Source: Trichobilharzia regenti
Lineage: Eukaryota; Platyhelminthes; Trematoda; Strigeidida; Schistosomatidae
Direction: 5' to 3'
DNA: 64,000 nt
Assembly: GCA_944472135.2 (NCBI GenBank)
Contig: OX235266.1
Coordinates: 11,449,925 to 11,513,924, forward strand
Shown: piece by piece, positions 45,772 through 58,562 of the stretch
How the letters are laid out: each line of letters opens with the position of its first letter
Numbering within the stretch: the stretch's first letter is position 1
The notes under the pieces: model-generated
Databases searched by the model: none
What the model was told of the DNA's origin: nothing
What the model saw: only the letters and a program-made list of their open reading frames with translations
Translations under genes and position numbers: made by a program

Positions 45772-46754
45772 GTAAAGATGAAGAGATGAAGATGAAAAGC
45801 TATTATCATTGGACATTGGTACGCTGTCGCACACCAAGCACTAACCAATTAGCTCATTAGCATTTTACATTTCTTAACAAAGCAACTCTATAATCCTTCA
45901 AAATATTTTATGGTACAACAGAGTTTACAACAACAACAATTCCTGAAAAACTTAGTTGCCTTCAGTGACAAGAAATAGTTTGGTAGGAGATATAGTGCAA
46001 TGTAAGATTTTGTGACAGTCACTGGTGAGTGTGTCCAGTGTGCATCAGGGATTTCTCTATGTTTCAACACAAATCTCTATATTAATTTACCGACCGAAAG
46101 CGGCTACCTTGACGTGGTGGTGGTGGTAGTGCTTTTACATATTGGGATGACTCAACAAGCTACACTAGCAGGAACTAATGTGTCTGCCAGGTCCTATCAC
46201 CCCAGAAACGTGTTTAGGCTTGAAGCAGTCGTCAACATAGTGTAGGTCGTTAAACTATGTTCGGGAACGATGAGCGAAGGCGTTGTAGTGCACATCCCAG
46301 CGTTCAAGACTCTCTTTTAGTTTGTACATACACGAACTGGTGTCAATGCCACTTTTTGCGCTTTCCCGTTGTGCTGTCTATACGCCGATTCATTGAGTTT
46401 GTAAGTAAAGCCATATCCGTTAAATAAGTTCTAGACCTTTATCCTTCGGTAATCGTTACTTTTTATCTCACTCAAATATACCCCGCACTTGAACACATTT
46501 TCCCTAATATCCAAGTCTTTTTTAATTTGCGTTTTGTCGTCAGTACTTACAGGTTAGGTACTGTATAATTGGGTAAATAGGTAAATAGCATCAAGTAGAG
46601 ATCGGCAGTGTAGGTAATTGACAGCACTACCAGTACATTGCAGCGTACTGTTGGTGAACAGGGATGTAACAACAGTAAAGGACTCTCCTCAGACGTCCAC
46701 GAAAACTGTGTATTCCAATTTACCTTGCGGTGGTTCGTAGTTGGTAGTATGATC
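45772..46754. other. 5' flank of the GON4L-like gene
   Basis: No gene recognised. There is a GTGGTGGTGGTGGTAG run near 46115. The promoter of the GON4L-like gene may lie here, but no TATA or other core element can be argued. Confidence 0.4.
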
Positions 46755-46940
46755 TTTTTTTATTACAGCTTGATTCCACACTGTATTTTTGGTACAAGTA
46801 TAGAATTTTTAGCATGGATGTCGGTAGCCCAAATTTTGCAGGCCGACCATAGATATCAGGTGTGTGTTGGCAGAGGATCGAACCTCGGACCATGTGCATG
46901 GTTGGTGTTGGCAAGAGTCCTAACCACTGTGCCACCGACG
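46755..46940 (-). mobile_element. tRNA-derived SINE, family 1, copy 6
   Basis: Minus strand, with box A TGGCACAGTGG and box B GGTTCGATCC; a 6-base insertion (GGTGTT) lies between the boxes relative to the 35672 copy. Located upstream of the gene. Confidence 0.75.
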
Positions 46941-47344
46941 GACACACAACTCCAGATCCACTTCAAACAAGTTGTGTGTAACCAGTTTGAAGCAGTTATC
47001 TCCTGGGCTCTGCGATCACGCAACATTGATGGTCCTTGTGTTTCAGGTAACACACAAGAAGAAATCTACTTCCACGTTATAGAAAGGAAATACCACCCAC
47101 ACTTCCAGAAGCACACTAAGCTCTCCTGATCATCAACCACTTTTGTCTCCATTGCCCCTCACTGTCAACTCAACTCTGAGACCGTAAGTGGACAATGAGA
47201 ACCAGAAAAACACTAAATGTCTCAAGAAACCATGCTATCAACTTTATAGTGGAGCATCAAGACTCTTTACTATGTCGGACAACAGGAATCACCAGCCGGA
47301 ACTCTGGCATCTCGAGACATCGTTGAATGTTGTGTTTCAGAGAC

Positions 47345-47530
47345 ACCTTTTATGTCCTTTACGTTCCCGGTGGAACATAGAGCTTCAAGTCAAAGGCTTA
47401 TTGTCTATCTGTCTGACAGACAGAAGCTTATTACTGGCTTACCGAGGTAAAGGAGTGCTTTGGTCGGGGATTGAACCCCGGACCACCTGAAGGGGGGAGG
47501 CGAGCACTCTACCACTGTGCCACTGACACA
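47345..47530 (-). mobile_element. tRNA-derived SINE, family 2, copy 3
   Basis: Minus strand: TGTCAGTGGCACAGTGGTAG box A, GGGGTTCAATCCCCG (box B with one change), the same body and LINE-like end as at 37280-37466. Confidence 0.7.
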
Positions 47531-47689
47531 CATAGTAGACCCAAATGTGGTAATCCACATGACCAGCAAGGTGAGTCTGAAAAATTCACCTGATTCGCGT
47601 GGACTCGCAGACGTAAGGATAGCATGGAGTGCTAGTGGAGCTGTGATTCAAACTCAGAAACATAATCCTACCGAAGACCAAACCCAAAA

Positions 47690-48790
47690 TTTGGATACTT
47701 CACGTGGATGACAAATTCGTGATAAACAGAAGAAACAACTTAGACAAAACTCACAACTTAAACATCTTCGGCGACACATGAGGAGAGAAGTACGAGGACA
47801 AAATTTCACTTTTAGACGCTTTACTCAACCGACACTACAGGAAAATTGGAAACTCAAGTACACAGAAAATCAACTCACACAGACCAAATACTCAATCACA
47901 ACAGCAACAACCCAATGCAACAACAGAAAACAGGTTGTACACAAATACTATTCAAGAGAGTCCGAACACATTGTAGCACTCCCACCTTAACGAAAACTGG
48001 AGAAAAATAGCCCATGGACGTCTTCCAAAAAATGGATGTCACGGAAATTCATCAAAATATATATATACCTCCAACCCAACCTACCAAATCAAAGGTCCCC
48101 AAGAAAAATAATAATAATAACACAAACAAACCATCCTACGATATATAAAAGACGTCTCAAAAATCACTGCAAGACGTCAAACCTTCAGGAACTGATGCCA
48201 CCTACAGAATAACAAAATCGCTTCCCTCGGTTTTATGTCAAACAAAGTACTCAATAGAGAAAGAAGATAAAACCAACATCACACCCAAAATTGCAACAAT
48301 TGTGAAAAACACTACATTAGCCAAAGTGGACGCCCTCTTCGTCTCCGCATACAAGAATATAAATTGACCGTCGAAAGGTATGATATCCACTCGCTCATAT
48401 TACCACATACAGACAATCACAGACATAAATTTAGTTGGGAAAACGTTCAAATTTAAGATAGAGAAGACACTGAAATCTCCAGAGAATTTGCAGATGTCTG
48501 GAATCCAAGTGAATTGGCAAATAATAGACACATTGACACACATTTACTAATCCATGAGAAAGAAACCACATGAAAAAAAGTTAAACTTCAGGTCAAGGTA
48601 ACATTCAACATCAATACAAATGGCTTAGAGGGTATGGAAACACAAAAACAACCAATCACGTTTGAAGTTACAAGGAGAAGTCTAGCAAACTCGTGGAGAA
48701 ATTAAAGTATGCACTGAGGATGTCGCGCAGTAAGGCAATAAATGCTACGCAAGTAAACCATCCAGATCAGAGAACGCACACGCCAGGAAG
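47690..48790 (+). mobile_element. decayed Penelope-like foldback unit relative
   Basis: Scattered similarity to unit A, including the 48130-48440 stretch (CTACATTAG.CAAAGTGGACG..CTTCGTCT) and an end ACTCGTGGAGAAATT...CATCCAGATCAGAGAACGC at about 48690-48780 that matches the right arm of unit A. All frames are broken. The left arm was not found. Confidence 0.5.
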
Positions 48791-50640
48791 CAGAACTCAG
48801 TATTTTGTCCCATCTTTCCTCAAAAAAATAAATGTACCACTACACTTCAAAATCAGCAATACACTAAGCTGATATCGAGTCAGTCAATTGCATTGTGAAC
48901 CCAACCACCACCAGTCGGATGATGGACAGGTGACAAGTGGGAGAGACGTGGGGCAAACGGGCACAATTCGGATAGGCAGAGAAGCTGGCAAAATGCAAAA
49001 TAAATTGCCCGGTTTTCCCCACCCTTCACCTTTTTTGCCATGGTCGCTAAAATTTTCGCATGCCACTTTTCTACTCACTTTTATCAGGTCTAATAAGAAA
49101 GAATCACTCAATTTTTACCATTTAGCAATTTTCATATCGGAAAGTAGCCCAGTCCAAAACGGAAGTCTGCCCACTCCTTTGCTTACATATGTGATGTCCG
49201 AAAAAATTTCTGCAGCTGGGCAGAGATAAATCCATCGCTACGTCTACACATAGGAACAACACTGGCTGTCTTCACTGCAGAAGATGACTCCCCGCCAACC
49301 AGTATGCAGATGAATGGGTTTCTATTGAATGAGTTGATCAGGGGGCAATATACTAAATCGACGTTGACTTCGTAGCTAAAACTAAACATGATATCTGCCG
49401 ACTGATATGTATTCAGGTACATCTGAGATTAAGATAATGTATACTTTTGAACACATGCAAGTGTTTTCGTTTCACGACGTATACACGTTAAAAATTAGGT
49501 TAATGCGCTTTTTTCCGGACTTAAAAATGTTTGGTTTCCTCACAACCATAGGTTGTACGCACATTAAAGCAGACATTCTAATTTTGAAACAATGCGAAGG
49601 AACTGGATATTTAGATTTTAAAAAATAAAGAATTAAATTGCCTGCAAATCAGAGATACATCCTGATTTTCAATAGCAGTGACGGAAACGACCGACTTGCC
49701 TAAAGAGTCAACCAAATTTTTGCCCAGATAACAAGTGTAGCGTTGGAGTGAAAACAGCTGTTAAATGATGAGTATGATTTAATGTCTACCACTTGAGTTT
49801 AACTATTCTGACTGGTCATCAAAGTCCATTAAGTGAGTCTTTCGTAACGGCTAACATTAATGAAATTGTCTTAATTGGGGGACGATATAATGTACAATAT
49901 GGAAACCAATTTGCAAAGCATTTTTGAACTGTCACCTATGTCCTTAGAGACCTCAACACGAAGTAGAAGTGAAAATTTCACTCGAAGAAATTGTCTCAAG
50001 CCCGCCCTAACTCAGTCTAAGTAATAGGCAATATTATTAGCTTTTTTCACATGATATGCGATTCCTGGTCTGGTGCATGAAAAGTCTGTTGCGGTGGACT
50101 GAGTTTATACATGAGAAACATTGGTGCACGACTATGGATGAACCCCAGCATTTTTCAGCCGTATATTTCCACGGGATGAGATTTGAAATGAGTAGCATAT
50201 TTCATTTCTTCCTAAAGTCAGCAGGAGAGGAATAAAGTCAAGGAAGAAACCCTAACTCTAATAAACCACAAAAAACCAACTGTAGGAGCTGGACTATCCC
50301 TGTTCAGCTGCCATCGGTTTTTGAACTAACGCCTCTGTAAGTGCCGCCATCAACTTTGAGAGAGTCCTTATAACGTTAGCACCTACTAAACTTGCTTTCC
50401 TAGGGTAACCCTGATCAGTACTCTACCTAACGTGTAAGTGCAGATAAACGAACTCGAAGTAAAAGGCTTGTGACTAAGTAGTGCACTCAGATGACGAATA
50501 TATTTTTACCACTGAATAAATGTCAAATTCAATAGATAAGAATACTGTACAACTTATCTCTTGACTGATATAAGCATAAAACTTGGGTACTACAGTGAGA
50601 ACTCCGAAGGTCACAACAGTAGAATTTGTTTCTAATTGTA
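48791..50640. other. unassigned intergenic sequence
   Basis: 1.85 kb with short, featureless open frames on both strands and no recognised motif. It may include the 3' untranslated part of the CR1-like relic to its right. Confidence 0.45.
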
Positions 50641-53000
50641 CACGGAAATTATAGGTATTTCAACAAGAATCGTTTTAAACAAAAATCATGTACAATGTCT
50701 CTAATTTCTACAACTAACAAAAAGTGTACAATCATATTGATAGGTACTCCACATGCCTCACACTCAAGGTCGTCTAAGGAGTGAGACACTTGAAGGCCAT
50801 TTTTGTCTATGTTAGTCGTCCACTTACCAACACATTTACTTATCAAAATTCTAAGGTCGTCAGCTATTTCAGATCTCACATTCAGATTTATTGGTTGAGG
50901 ATAGAAGGCTTGGAGCCCGTGTTAGTTCCTGTGCGTCGGTAGCCGGTGGTCGGAAGAGATTTAAACTTTCTAGTCTGTCATCGTATGATAAATTAGTCAT
51001 ACCAAGAATCATAAATGTTACCCTTCTTTGAACCCTTTCTAGAATATGTAACTCCCCTTTAAGACAAGGACTAGCTGCCTGAGTGCAATTTTCCAGTCTT
51101 GACCTTGCCAGAGATGTATATGAAGAGGTTAATATATCTCTGGTGATTCTAGTAAAGGCTCTGCTAATTGCCCATAGGGATCTGAAACTACCTGCAACCA
51201 CCGCGAGACAGTGCGCTGTAGTTATTAAATCGTGACTCACTATGACATCTAAATCCAGATGAGTCTGAACTGGTGGGAGTGTTATTCCCTCTAGTTCGTA
51301 AGATCTTGTGCTTGCGTGACCGATGCTCATGGCTGCACATTTTCCCAAACTGAATGGGAGCATCCATTCTCCGGACCACTCTGTCAATTTGTTGAGGTCC
51401 CATTGCGACGTGAGAGTATCGTTGTCGCCCTTCAGCTCTCTTCAGATTGATAAGCCATCTATGTATAGGGCCTTAGGAGAAATAACTAATTGATATACAA
51501 AATAAGTAGGAGAGATCCAAGCACCGTGCCTTGTGGCACTCCGCTACGCATTGCTATCCAATGGGAGAGTTTCGAGTTGGTCCTAACCCTCTGCCTCCTA
51601 TCTATGAGTAATTCCCTAATCCATTTCAGTAACATGCCTTTGATACCAAGATATTTCACCTCATGTGTAGTCTTTTACGAGGAACTTTATCGAAGGTTTT
51701 GCTGAAGTTAATTCTAGAGGTTGACGGTATGGAGGTTCGCGAACAGTACTGAGTATATTAACGCAAGATCATATACTAACAACTTCTATCTTATTTGTTT
51801 CGCGTGTACCAAAGGCAACGGAAAAGACCACAATCGATTGCCCAAATTACGAAATATATTTCGGAACCAAATCGTGGATTGAAGCGGAAGCTAAGCTAGC
51901 TAGTTATCGTGCACAACAGTGACATGACGGAGTACCAAATGGCGGGATGCTTTACCGGAAGCCCTCAGCTAAACAAGTCGACTTAGACTCTAAGGGTCAA
52001 CATCCAATGTTCATTGATGATTGTTATGGTCACGATGTAATTCTTCTCTTAGACATAGTCTATTCCTATGGTCAATAATTTTGAGGAATTATTTACCGCT
52101 ACACCATGAGGATGACGCCTGCGGGTCTTCTGTTGTCCCTTGATCCGACACGGCTTTATTTTGCAGAATGAAGATTTGACAGGAATGAGAGGATACCTCG
52201 GAAGCCATCCTGTGTTCTAGATACCACTGCTGTCTTTCAGATATGCAATGATACTTTTTGTGATGATTCTTTCCAGTGTTTTGATTGAAGTGCTGGTGAT
52301 ACTTATATGTCTTTAGTTTGAGGGACTTATACTGATCCTTCTGAGTGAATGGGGAGGAGCCTTTCCAGTCACGCGGTGACACTCCATTTAGGAGACAGCT
52401 AAGAGATCGTGGTCACTGGGCCGGTTATGTGAGCTGATAGCTTCTTGAGAAGCCTTGGATGAAGATTATCAGGACCTGTTGATTTCCCTGCCCCAGTCTC
52501 ATTAGGCACTTAAGCACCATGTCTTGGTTGACGTCAACAAAATGTGTCCCGTGTTCCGCTAATTCAGCCAGAACTGATCCCATGGGGAGTGATGACTCTT
52601 GCGTAAAGACATGGGAGAAGTAATCCACCATTGTTACTTTTTTCTCTTCATCCTCGATTGCGTCAATGTCAATAGTCAGGTTTGGGACACGACTGGATGC
52701 TTTCAACCTTATCCTTGATTGGCGGGATTTCTGCAATAGCTCTGTTCCTAGCTGCGTTTCATAATTTTCTGATCTCAGGAGTCTCAGCTGTGGCGAGCAG
52801 CTTCCAAAACTTACGTTTATGTCTGAGTAACTAACGAAATTCGGTTTATCCAAGAGAACAATGTTTCCCATCCTTAAGGGCAGACCAGTGGATATAAGTT
52901 TCAGTCATTTGAGCGTAAAGTTGTTTAAACTGGTTCCATGCGTCTTTTACTTGGGACTCTGGGTTTCTGTACCAGTACACTGAGTTGTCTGCTGAGGCGA
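50641..53000 (-). mobile_element. CR1/Jockey-like non-LTR relic
   Basis: Minus strand, in order: FVSYSDINVSFGSCSPQLRLL and VNQDMVLKCLMRLGQGNQQVL (52871-52425), then RT pieces near 51700-51480 (FSKTFDKVP block), then LTEWSGEWMLPFSLGKCAAMSIG, ISRAFTRITRDILTSSYTSLARSRLENC and LHILERVQRRVTFMI (51387-50869). This is the order of a CR1-like RT and its C-terminal region. The catalytic YADD region is lost. It is a different and older family than the plus-strand element to its right. Confidence 0.68.
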
Positions 53001-53423
53001 TCGATTTAAAACAAAACAACCCGCGCGCTTCGTGTAGGACGTTACAATCTCTCCATATAACGTGGAAATATCTTTTCGAATTCTGGAATATCGTGGTCTA
53101 TATTTGACTACTATATAATTATAGCTGATATTGGTTGCACCTCCGGTAGCTAAATATCCAAATTTATCACCTCCAGAATACTGTTTGGATCCAGTCAGAT
53201 TCGTGTTAATAAAGAGCAATCTATCACAAAAGAACTATAGAGAAGTCCTTAGTTTTGTTGTTTATAACTGTCAGAGTTAACTCGTTTGATAGTGGTCTAT
53301 TTTTAGTTCGTACTTCATACATTCATACCTGTTTATTGTTGTTTTTATCTACTTAGATAATATAACAGTATTTCACACACTTTTGTCAATTTTTGAGAAA
53401 TTTTTATAATCTTTACCTCCATA
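53001..53423. other. junction and probable 5' UTR of the CR1-like element
   Basis: The 5' boundary of the plus-strand element is not visible; the last 170 bp before the ORF1 start codon probably form its 5' UTR. The 90-residue minus frame here has no recognisable feature. Confidence 0.4.
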
Positions 53424-55177
53424 ATGGTCAAAGTTATTAAACGAGTTAGTACTGTTAAGAGACTAGCATCAAATAGTCAGCAGGTCACTAGAAACATTAG
53501 TCCTGACGATGAATTTGTACTAAGATCAATTGATACACCGAGAGTTATAGTACCAAACTTAATGGAAGAACTAATCGATAACGTAGCCCGTAACACTAGT
53601 GATCTAAAGATCCTTCAGAAATCCATAACAGACCTGCAGGATAAGTTTGAAAGTATCACTCCTTTCCTCCAACTTTGTGATCCATCACAAGAAATTTGCT
53701 TAGATTCACTCCTCAAATCTGAGCGCCTGCTAGACTTTTTGACTGCAGAGGCTGTAAAGAGGGTCATGTCCTCATACAATGTTTTAGGATATAATATACC
53801 AGACAATGTACCTATTATCAAACTTAAAGCAATCTGTCTACAGGCATGCAACATTTCAGTATCTGACTGCCAGGTTCTGCGTCTTCGTAAGAAATCCGCA
53901 AACCACCCATGTCCTGTACTCTTCAAATTTAAGTCTATTGACCTAGCTAAGAAATTTTTGGAGTCTGGCAAAACTCTTGGCTCCTCAACACCCTACACCA
54001 ATATCAGGATTGTACCTGATTTAACTTCTTGCCAAAGACGTTGCCGCGCAGGTAAACTGAGGGAAGACAACCCCAATAAGACAACCGATGTTAATACTTC
54101 CCTCGTTGTATTGCCTGATGACCAAGAGCACCAGATAATATCGCATACACAAACTAACAGTAGTCAAGCAACTGTTGAAGACTTAGCTCGAAATACTGAA
54201 ATTTCAGACATAGAAATGTCAACAGATCACAGTATTGACGTGCATCCCTTGCACACTGGCACTAATGCCAAACCCTCGAAAAAGTCTAAGCTGAATTCAG
54301 TAGTACACTTTGAATCTCTCGGGAAGTCATATACCTCACAACCTCTTAGCCCGGCTACTGTGAAGCAGCAATCACATGTGGCCACCCAGGTAGGCGTAAA
54401 TACAAGGCGATATGATAAACGTCCTATTTCCGTTAGGAACACCAAAAAACTGTTGAGACTATTCAACAGAAATCCAGTTTATTAGGAAATCCTACTAATC
54501 ACCAGCAGCCCAAATTATACAGGCCGACTAATACGGATAAAGCTAAACCAAACGTTAGACCCGGAACACTAAAGCCCATAAGTAGGAAAGTTTCAAATGG
54601 GTCACTGGCTCATTCTACTGATAGACAATCATCTAAACTTAGTCATGTTCCTGAAGTTAGACGTAATTCACATACCGTAGGAGCTGAATCATTTCCGACT
54701 TCCACTACCAGTCCTATGATAAGAAAAAACAATCGTCACATATCTCACCAAACACTTCGAAAACACGAAGTTGCTCAACCCCTCACGAATGCACCCTCAA
54801 CCATGATGTACAGGAAACATCAGTTTGAGAATACAGACGTTAGTCCAAAAACGCGTATAGTGCCCTGTCATAATTCTCATGCATTCAGTAGGGGTCACAT
54901 GCCAATTTCAGCACAATGCTCATCATGGCCTAGGAAGTACTCTAATCAGACACAGGGATCTAAGTCATATGCACACAACAACACGCCGATCACACATTTC
55001 GGTTATAACTATGCAGATTACACGACACTAGCCAACCCATATGACCAAAATTTTCTCCAGCGACAACTGGCAGAAACGCCTGGGATCATGCACATAGCAC
55101 GCATGATATCAGACCAATTCCTTGCTGGTATAGCGAACACCTTACAACAGGGAAACTGCTTCTTCCCCGAAAGATAG
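53424..55177 (+). pseudogene. CR1-like ORF1 (one frameshift)
   Basis: The first frame (53424-54485, 353 residues) has a heptad-like stretch (MEELIDNVARNTSDLKILQKS at about 55-80) and then VLGYNIPDN...VSDCQVLRLRKKSANHPCPVLFKFKSIDLAKKFL, an RRM-like nucleic-acid-binding block as in many LINE ORF1 proteins. A frameshift near 54470 moves the rest to the next frame, which stays open to 55177 (SSLLGNPTNHQQPK onwards). Together about 580 residues. No CCHC knuckle is seen. Confidence 0.68.
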
Positions 55178-55389
55178 CAAACATCTTATACACACCTAAT
55201 ACCAATAGTAATACCATAGATTATCATACTAGTATCTCCCATAGCACGCAATATCTAAACGACCAACTACTCACGAGTGACATTTCACAACCCATCCCTA
55301 ACTATCAAATTAAAGAAACCGTCTCTAGTGATCAAAATGTTGTAATTAATGAATCCAATAACGACTGCACATATTCAGTTGATAACCAT

Positions 55390-56139
55390 AGAGTATTTTA
55401 TTATGATATTGCCCATACACTAAAACCACTTCGTCAAAGTCTATCCGTCATCCTCATAAATGCTAGATCAGTTCTTAACAAACATTTAGCATTATGTACG
55501 TTAGCCTCTATATGCAATCCGTCGCTGATCATGATCACTGAAGCCTGGTGCTCAAGTGACATTGTGGATGGTAGCTTATCAATTGATAAGTACAATCTTT
55601 TTCGAGGGGATAGGGAAACAGGTCGTGGGGGTGGAACACTCATATACGTTAAACAACCCATTTGTGCAACGCATTTTAGTCACCCTATTCTGTCACAACT
55701 TAATGATTCGGTGTGGGTCGAAATAAAAGTTCTCAGAAGTAAACCTATCCTTATAGGGTGCGTATACCGACCGCCATCATCCAACCGCGAATACGATAAC
55801 GTACTCAGCAACATATTTAGTGTTGCATCCAATCTCCCCTTCAGTTATAATATAATTGGAGGTGACTTCAATTTGCCTGATATATCATGGCGTACACTTC
55901 GTGGACCCTCGAGGTATGATAATCTTCTTAATTCCATCATTACTGGAGGATGGACGCAACACATAAATGTACCCACTAGGTCCAATAACATTCTTGATCT
56001 TATATTCACGATCAACGTAGCACCATCTACAATTCATGTGGGACATGAATTCCCAGGTAGCGATCATAAAATAGTTGCATGTTCGTTTAACATTTCCCAG
56101 AAACTATACACAGAAACGAAGTTAGTCGGACACCTATAA
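55390..56139 (+). pseudogene. CR1-like ORF2 endonuclease domain
   Basis: An AP-type endonuclease: VILINARSVLNKH (N), ITEAWCSSDI (E), GGGTLIYV, GCVYRPPSSN, IIGGDFNLPDISW (D and N), and a GSDHKIV end (D and H). The frame is open upstream to about 55165 but contains no ATG before 55531, which would remove the first catalytic block. A one-base frameshift near 56120 separates it from the RT. Confidence 0.72.
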
Positions 56140-57226
56140 GACCATACACGCGGGTTGATTGGGACTTGTATCAGGACTTGATTAGATACTCTAATTGGGA
56201 TTCCTACTTTACCAATGACTCCTTAGAGGAAGTCCTTAAAAACTTCTATGACAATATACAGTCGGTTAATGATGTCATAGCGCCTGTGAAACTGATTAAA
56301 TTCAAAATCCCTCAAGGTGATTTTATTCCAATATCATTAAGAAGAAGTTTGCGGAAGCATTCATTAAGTTACTATAGACATGACGACTTATCGTCGTTAA
56401 TCGCTATCAAAACAATCCTCATTAGAATCCATGAGTTAAAAAATCTAAGTCTTAGGAATAAAGAAACGCGGGCAATTCAGTCGCCACATAACACTGGAGA
56501 AATAGCCAAACTCTTCAAAAGTAGGTTAACTAACTCCAAATCAACATATCCAAAAATAATACACCTAGGCGGCATTACTCACGAAAGTGCTGAGGATATA
56601 TGTGAGGTGTTTAGCACGCACTTTGCCAAACTGTACACTCTAGAAAATGACCAGGATATAGATTTCCCTCGTAAAACAGAAAAGTGTCTAAGCGATGTAG
56701 TCTTAAACGCCCAAGAAATCGATAAAGCTATCACAACTCTTAAGCTTACTAATACTCCCGGCCCAGATGGAATGTCTTCCGTCCTCTTAAAAAATGGTGG
56801 AAATGACATGAATCTACTTCTTCTCAAGATATTTTCAACTTCGATAAGGAGTGGAACATATCCAAATAGCTGGAAGAAATCCTACGTTGTACCCATTCAC
56901 AAAACCGGACCTACAGCGGACATAGATAATTACCGCCCCATCAACATTACTTCCGTAGTTTCACGTGTGATGGAAAAGATTGTAAAGAAGCAAATTGTTC
57001 AGTATTTGCTCTCGAATGACTTAATATCCCCTTTCCAATACGGTTTCCTAAATAGAAGATCGTGCATTACGTGCCAGTTAGATTATTTCGACCACATTAC
57101 TGAATGTGTAGACAAAGGTCGTTCGGCAGCAACATTATTTCTAGATGTTAGGAAAGCTTTTGATAAAGTCCCACAAAAAAGACTCATACTGAAACTCCTA
57201 TCTTATGGAATAAGTGGAAGGCTTCT
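56140..57226 (+). pseudogene. CR1-like ORF2 reverse transcriptase, 5' half
   Basis: RT blocks LTNTPGPDGMSSVLLKNG, WKKSYVVPIHKTGPTADIDNYRPINITS, GFLNRRSC and TLFLDVRKAFDKVPQKRLILKL (first catalytic aspartate). The frame is cut at GRLL by the LTR element. It resumes at 62506. Confidence 0.75.
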
Positions 57227-58562
57227 TGTCAATCACGTCTCATAAACCATTAATGCCTAGCTCTTGCTACGCTCGGGCCCACGCTGTTCCTTGAATTTTT
57301 CAGAAACGCTTAGTTATAACGGACGAAAAAACCAAAACACCGATTGGCCGCTTGAGATTTCTTTATTGTTACACCAACATATAAAAATAATAACTGAACT
57401 AAGGTCTGTGAACAAATATAATATAATAAATATATTCTCATATAAACACATAAATTTACATGAAAATGCATGCCATTTTTACAGGCACGATCAAGTATGA
57501 TATAATATCAAATCGTAGATTGACTACAAGTTAATAATGTTTCAACAGTTAAATATTTGATATATATATAAATACACATTGTCAAAACTAGGCTGTATAG
57601 CTACTGAATTGTAAAATTGTCCTCCAGGTTGAGCGGGAAAATCGATTTCGTTTCGTTTTCATCCCGTGGTTGTCGGCATACGATAACCAACCAATATTGA
57701 GGTAAGTACAACGTTTACAACGGATTGAAAGCTGTTTTTAGAAAAGTAAAAGTGCTGAGGTGAATCAATAAAGTGTAATGAAATAGGTAAGTGCAAGTAT
57801 CACTAATAAATGCATTAATACAGAAAACTCCCTAGGCTGACAACGTTCATTTGCAATGTATAATGCTACCAATGTAGTTCGTACTATCATGATGTCCACT
57901 TTTGGTTTTAATACATTTTTTCCTTATGTCTGTTTTTTTATTTTATGCTTTTCTTGTGCATTTGGTGCACAACCGTACCTCACAGAGAATAGGAATAGAA
58001 TAAGTCGAATCAAATTCATAAAGAGCTATAAAATGTTAGGTTTAATGGGATATAATGAGGACCAAGTAAAGACGTCATTAGAAAATGAATCCGATAAGAC
58101 ATTGTGAAGTGGTATTTAAAGATCCGACAATGGACAGCAAGTTGATTTATAAGATGCCCCATAAATCTGTGCAAATCCCGCGTGGTCGCGTCTCAACAAT
58201 AGGCTGAGCGAATGGTATATATTTAAAGGTAGAAGCATGATCTGTCAAGGCGTTCATTATTATCTTTTTCAAGATAAAGATCTAAGCCCTCATAAAAATC
58301 AGAAATATCTCGAGCCTTTAATTTGTATATTGCTGTTCCTGCAGAGTGGGGCGATTCACCTTAGTGACCCCCACCATATCTACTGATCAGCTAATATTAC
58401 AATAATAAATCATAGTATTACTTCTGACGATGTTTTACTCTTCTTTCTGAACAGCGACCGATGAGACGATGACTGTCGTATTGATGCCTCCGCGAAAATT
58501 GGGGAAGTTGATTTTGAGCAAACAACCAAGAATTGATCGTTCAATCTTCAACTACATTGACA
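57227..58562 (-). repeat. 3' LTR of the BEL-type element (1336 bp, with extra 980 bp)
   Basis: Its two outer parts (57227-57418 and 58397-58562) match the 356-bp LTR. The middle is absent from the other LTR and contains a plus-strand ORF with a signal peptide. AATAT occurs at both edges of the extra segment, fitting either a short-homology deletion in the 5' LTR or an insertion with a 5-bp duplication here. Confidence 0.75.
57856..58107 (+). CDS. small ORF with signal peptide inside the long LTR, unknown function
   Basis: 83 codons from ATG 57856, or 72 or 71 from the paired ATGs at 57889/57892. A strongly hydrophobic stretch FFPYVCFFILCFSCAFGA ends in a plausible signal peptidase site, followed by a polar 47-residue part (QPYLTENRNRISRI...ENESDKTL). 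Splice-donor-like AG|GTAAGT sequences lie just upstream at 57710 and 57787. It runs antisense to gag and is absent from the other LTR. It is not a family I recognise; it could be a captured host exon or a chance frame. Confidence 0.4.
   Translation: MYNATNVVRTIMMSTFGFNTFFPYVCFFILCFSCAFGAQPYLTENRNRISRIKFIKSYKMLGLMGYNEDQVKTSLENESDKTL

Larger units (their letters stand above)
46755..47530. repeat. duplicated SINE-rich block Z, copy 2 (empty RTE site)
   Basis: The same SINE, middle and SINE order as 35672-37470 but without the RTE, which gives the pre-insertion allele structure at about 47308-47325 (GGCATCTCGAGACATCG). Confidence 0.75.

Noticed and set aside
48884..49628. Possible host exons
   Set aside because: Short frames on both strands without splice-consistent neighbours or any recognisable motif.
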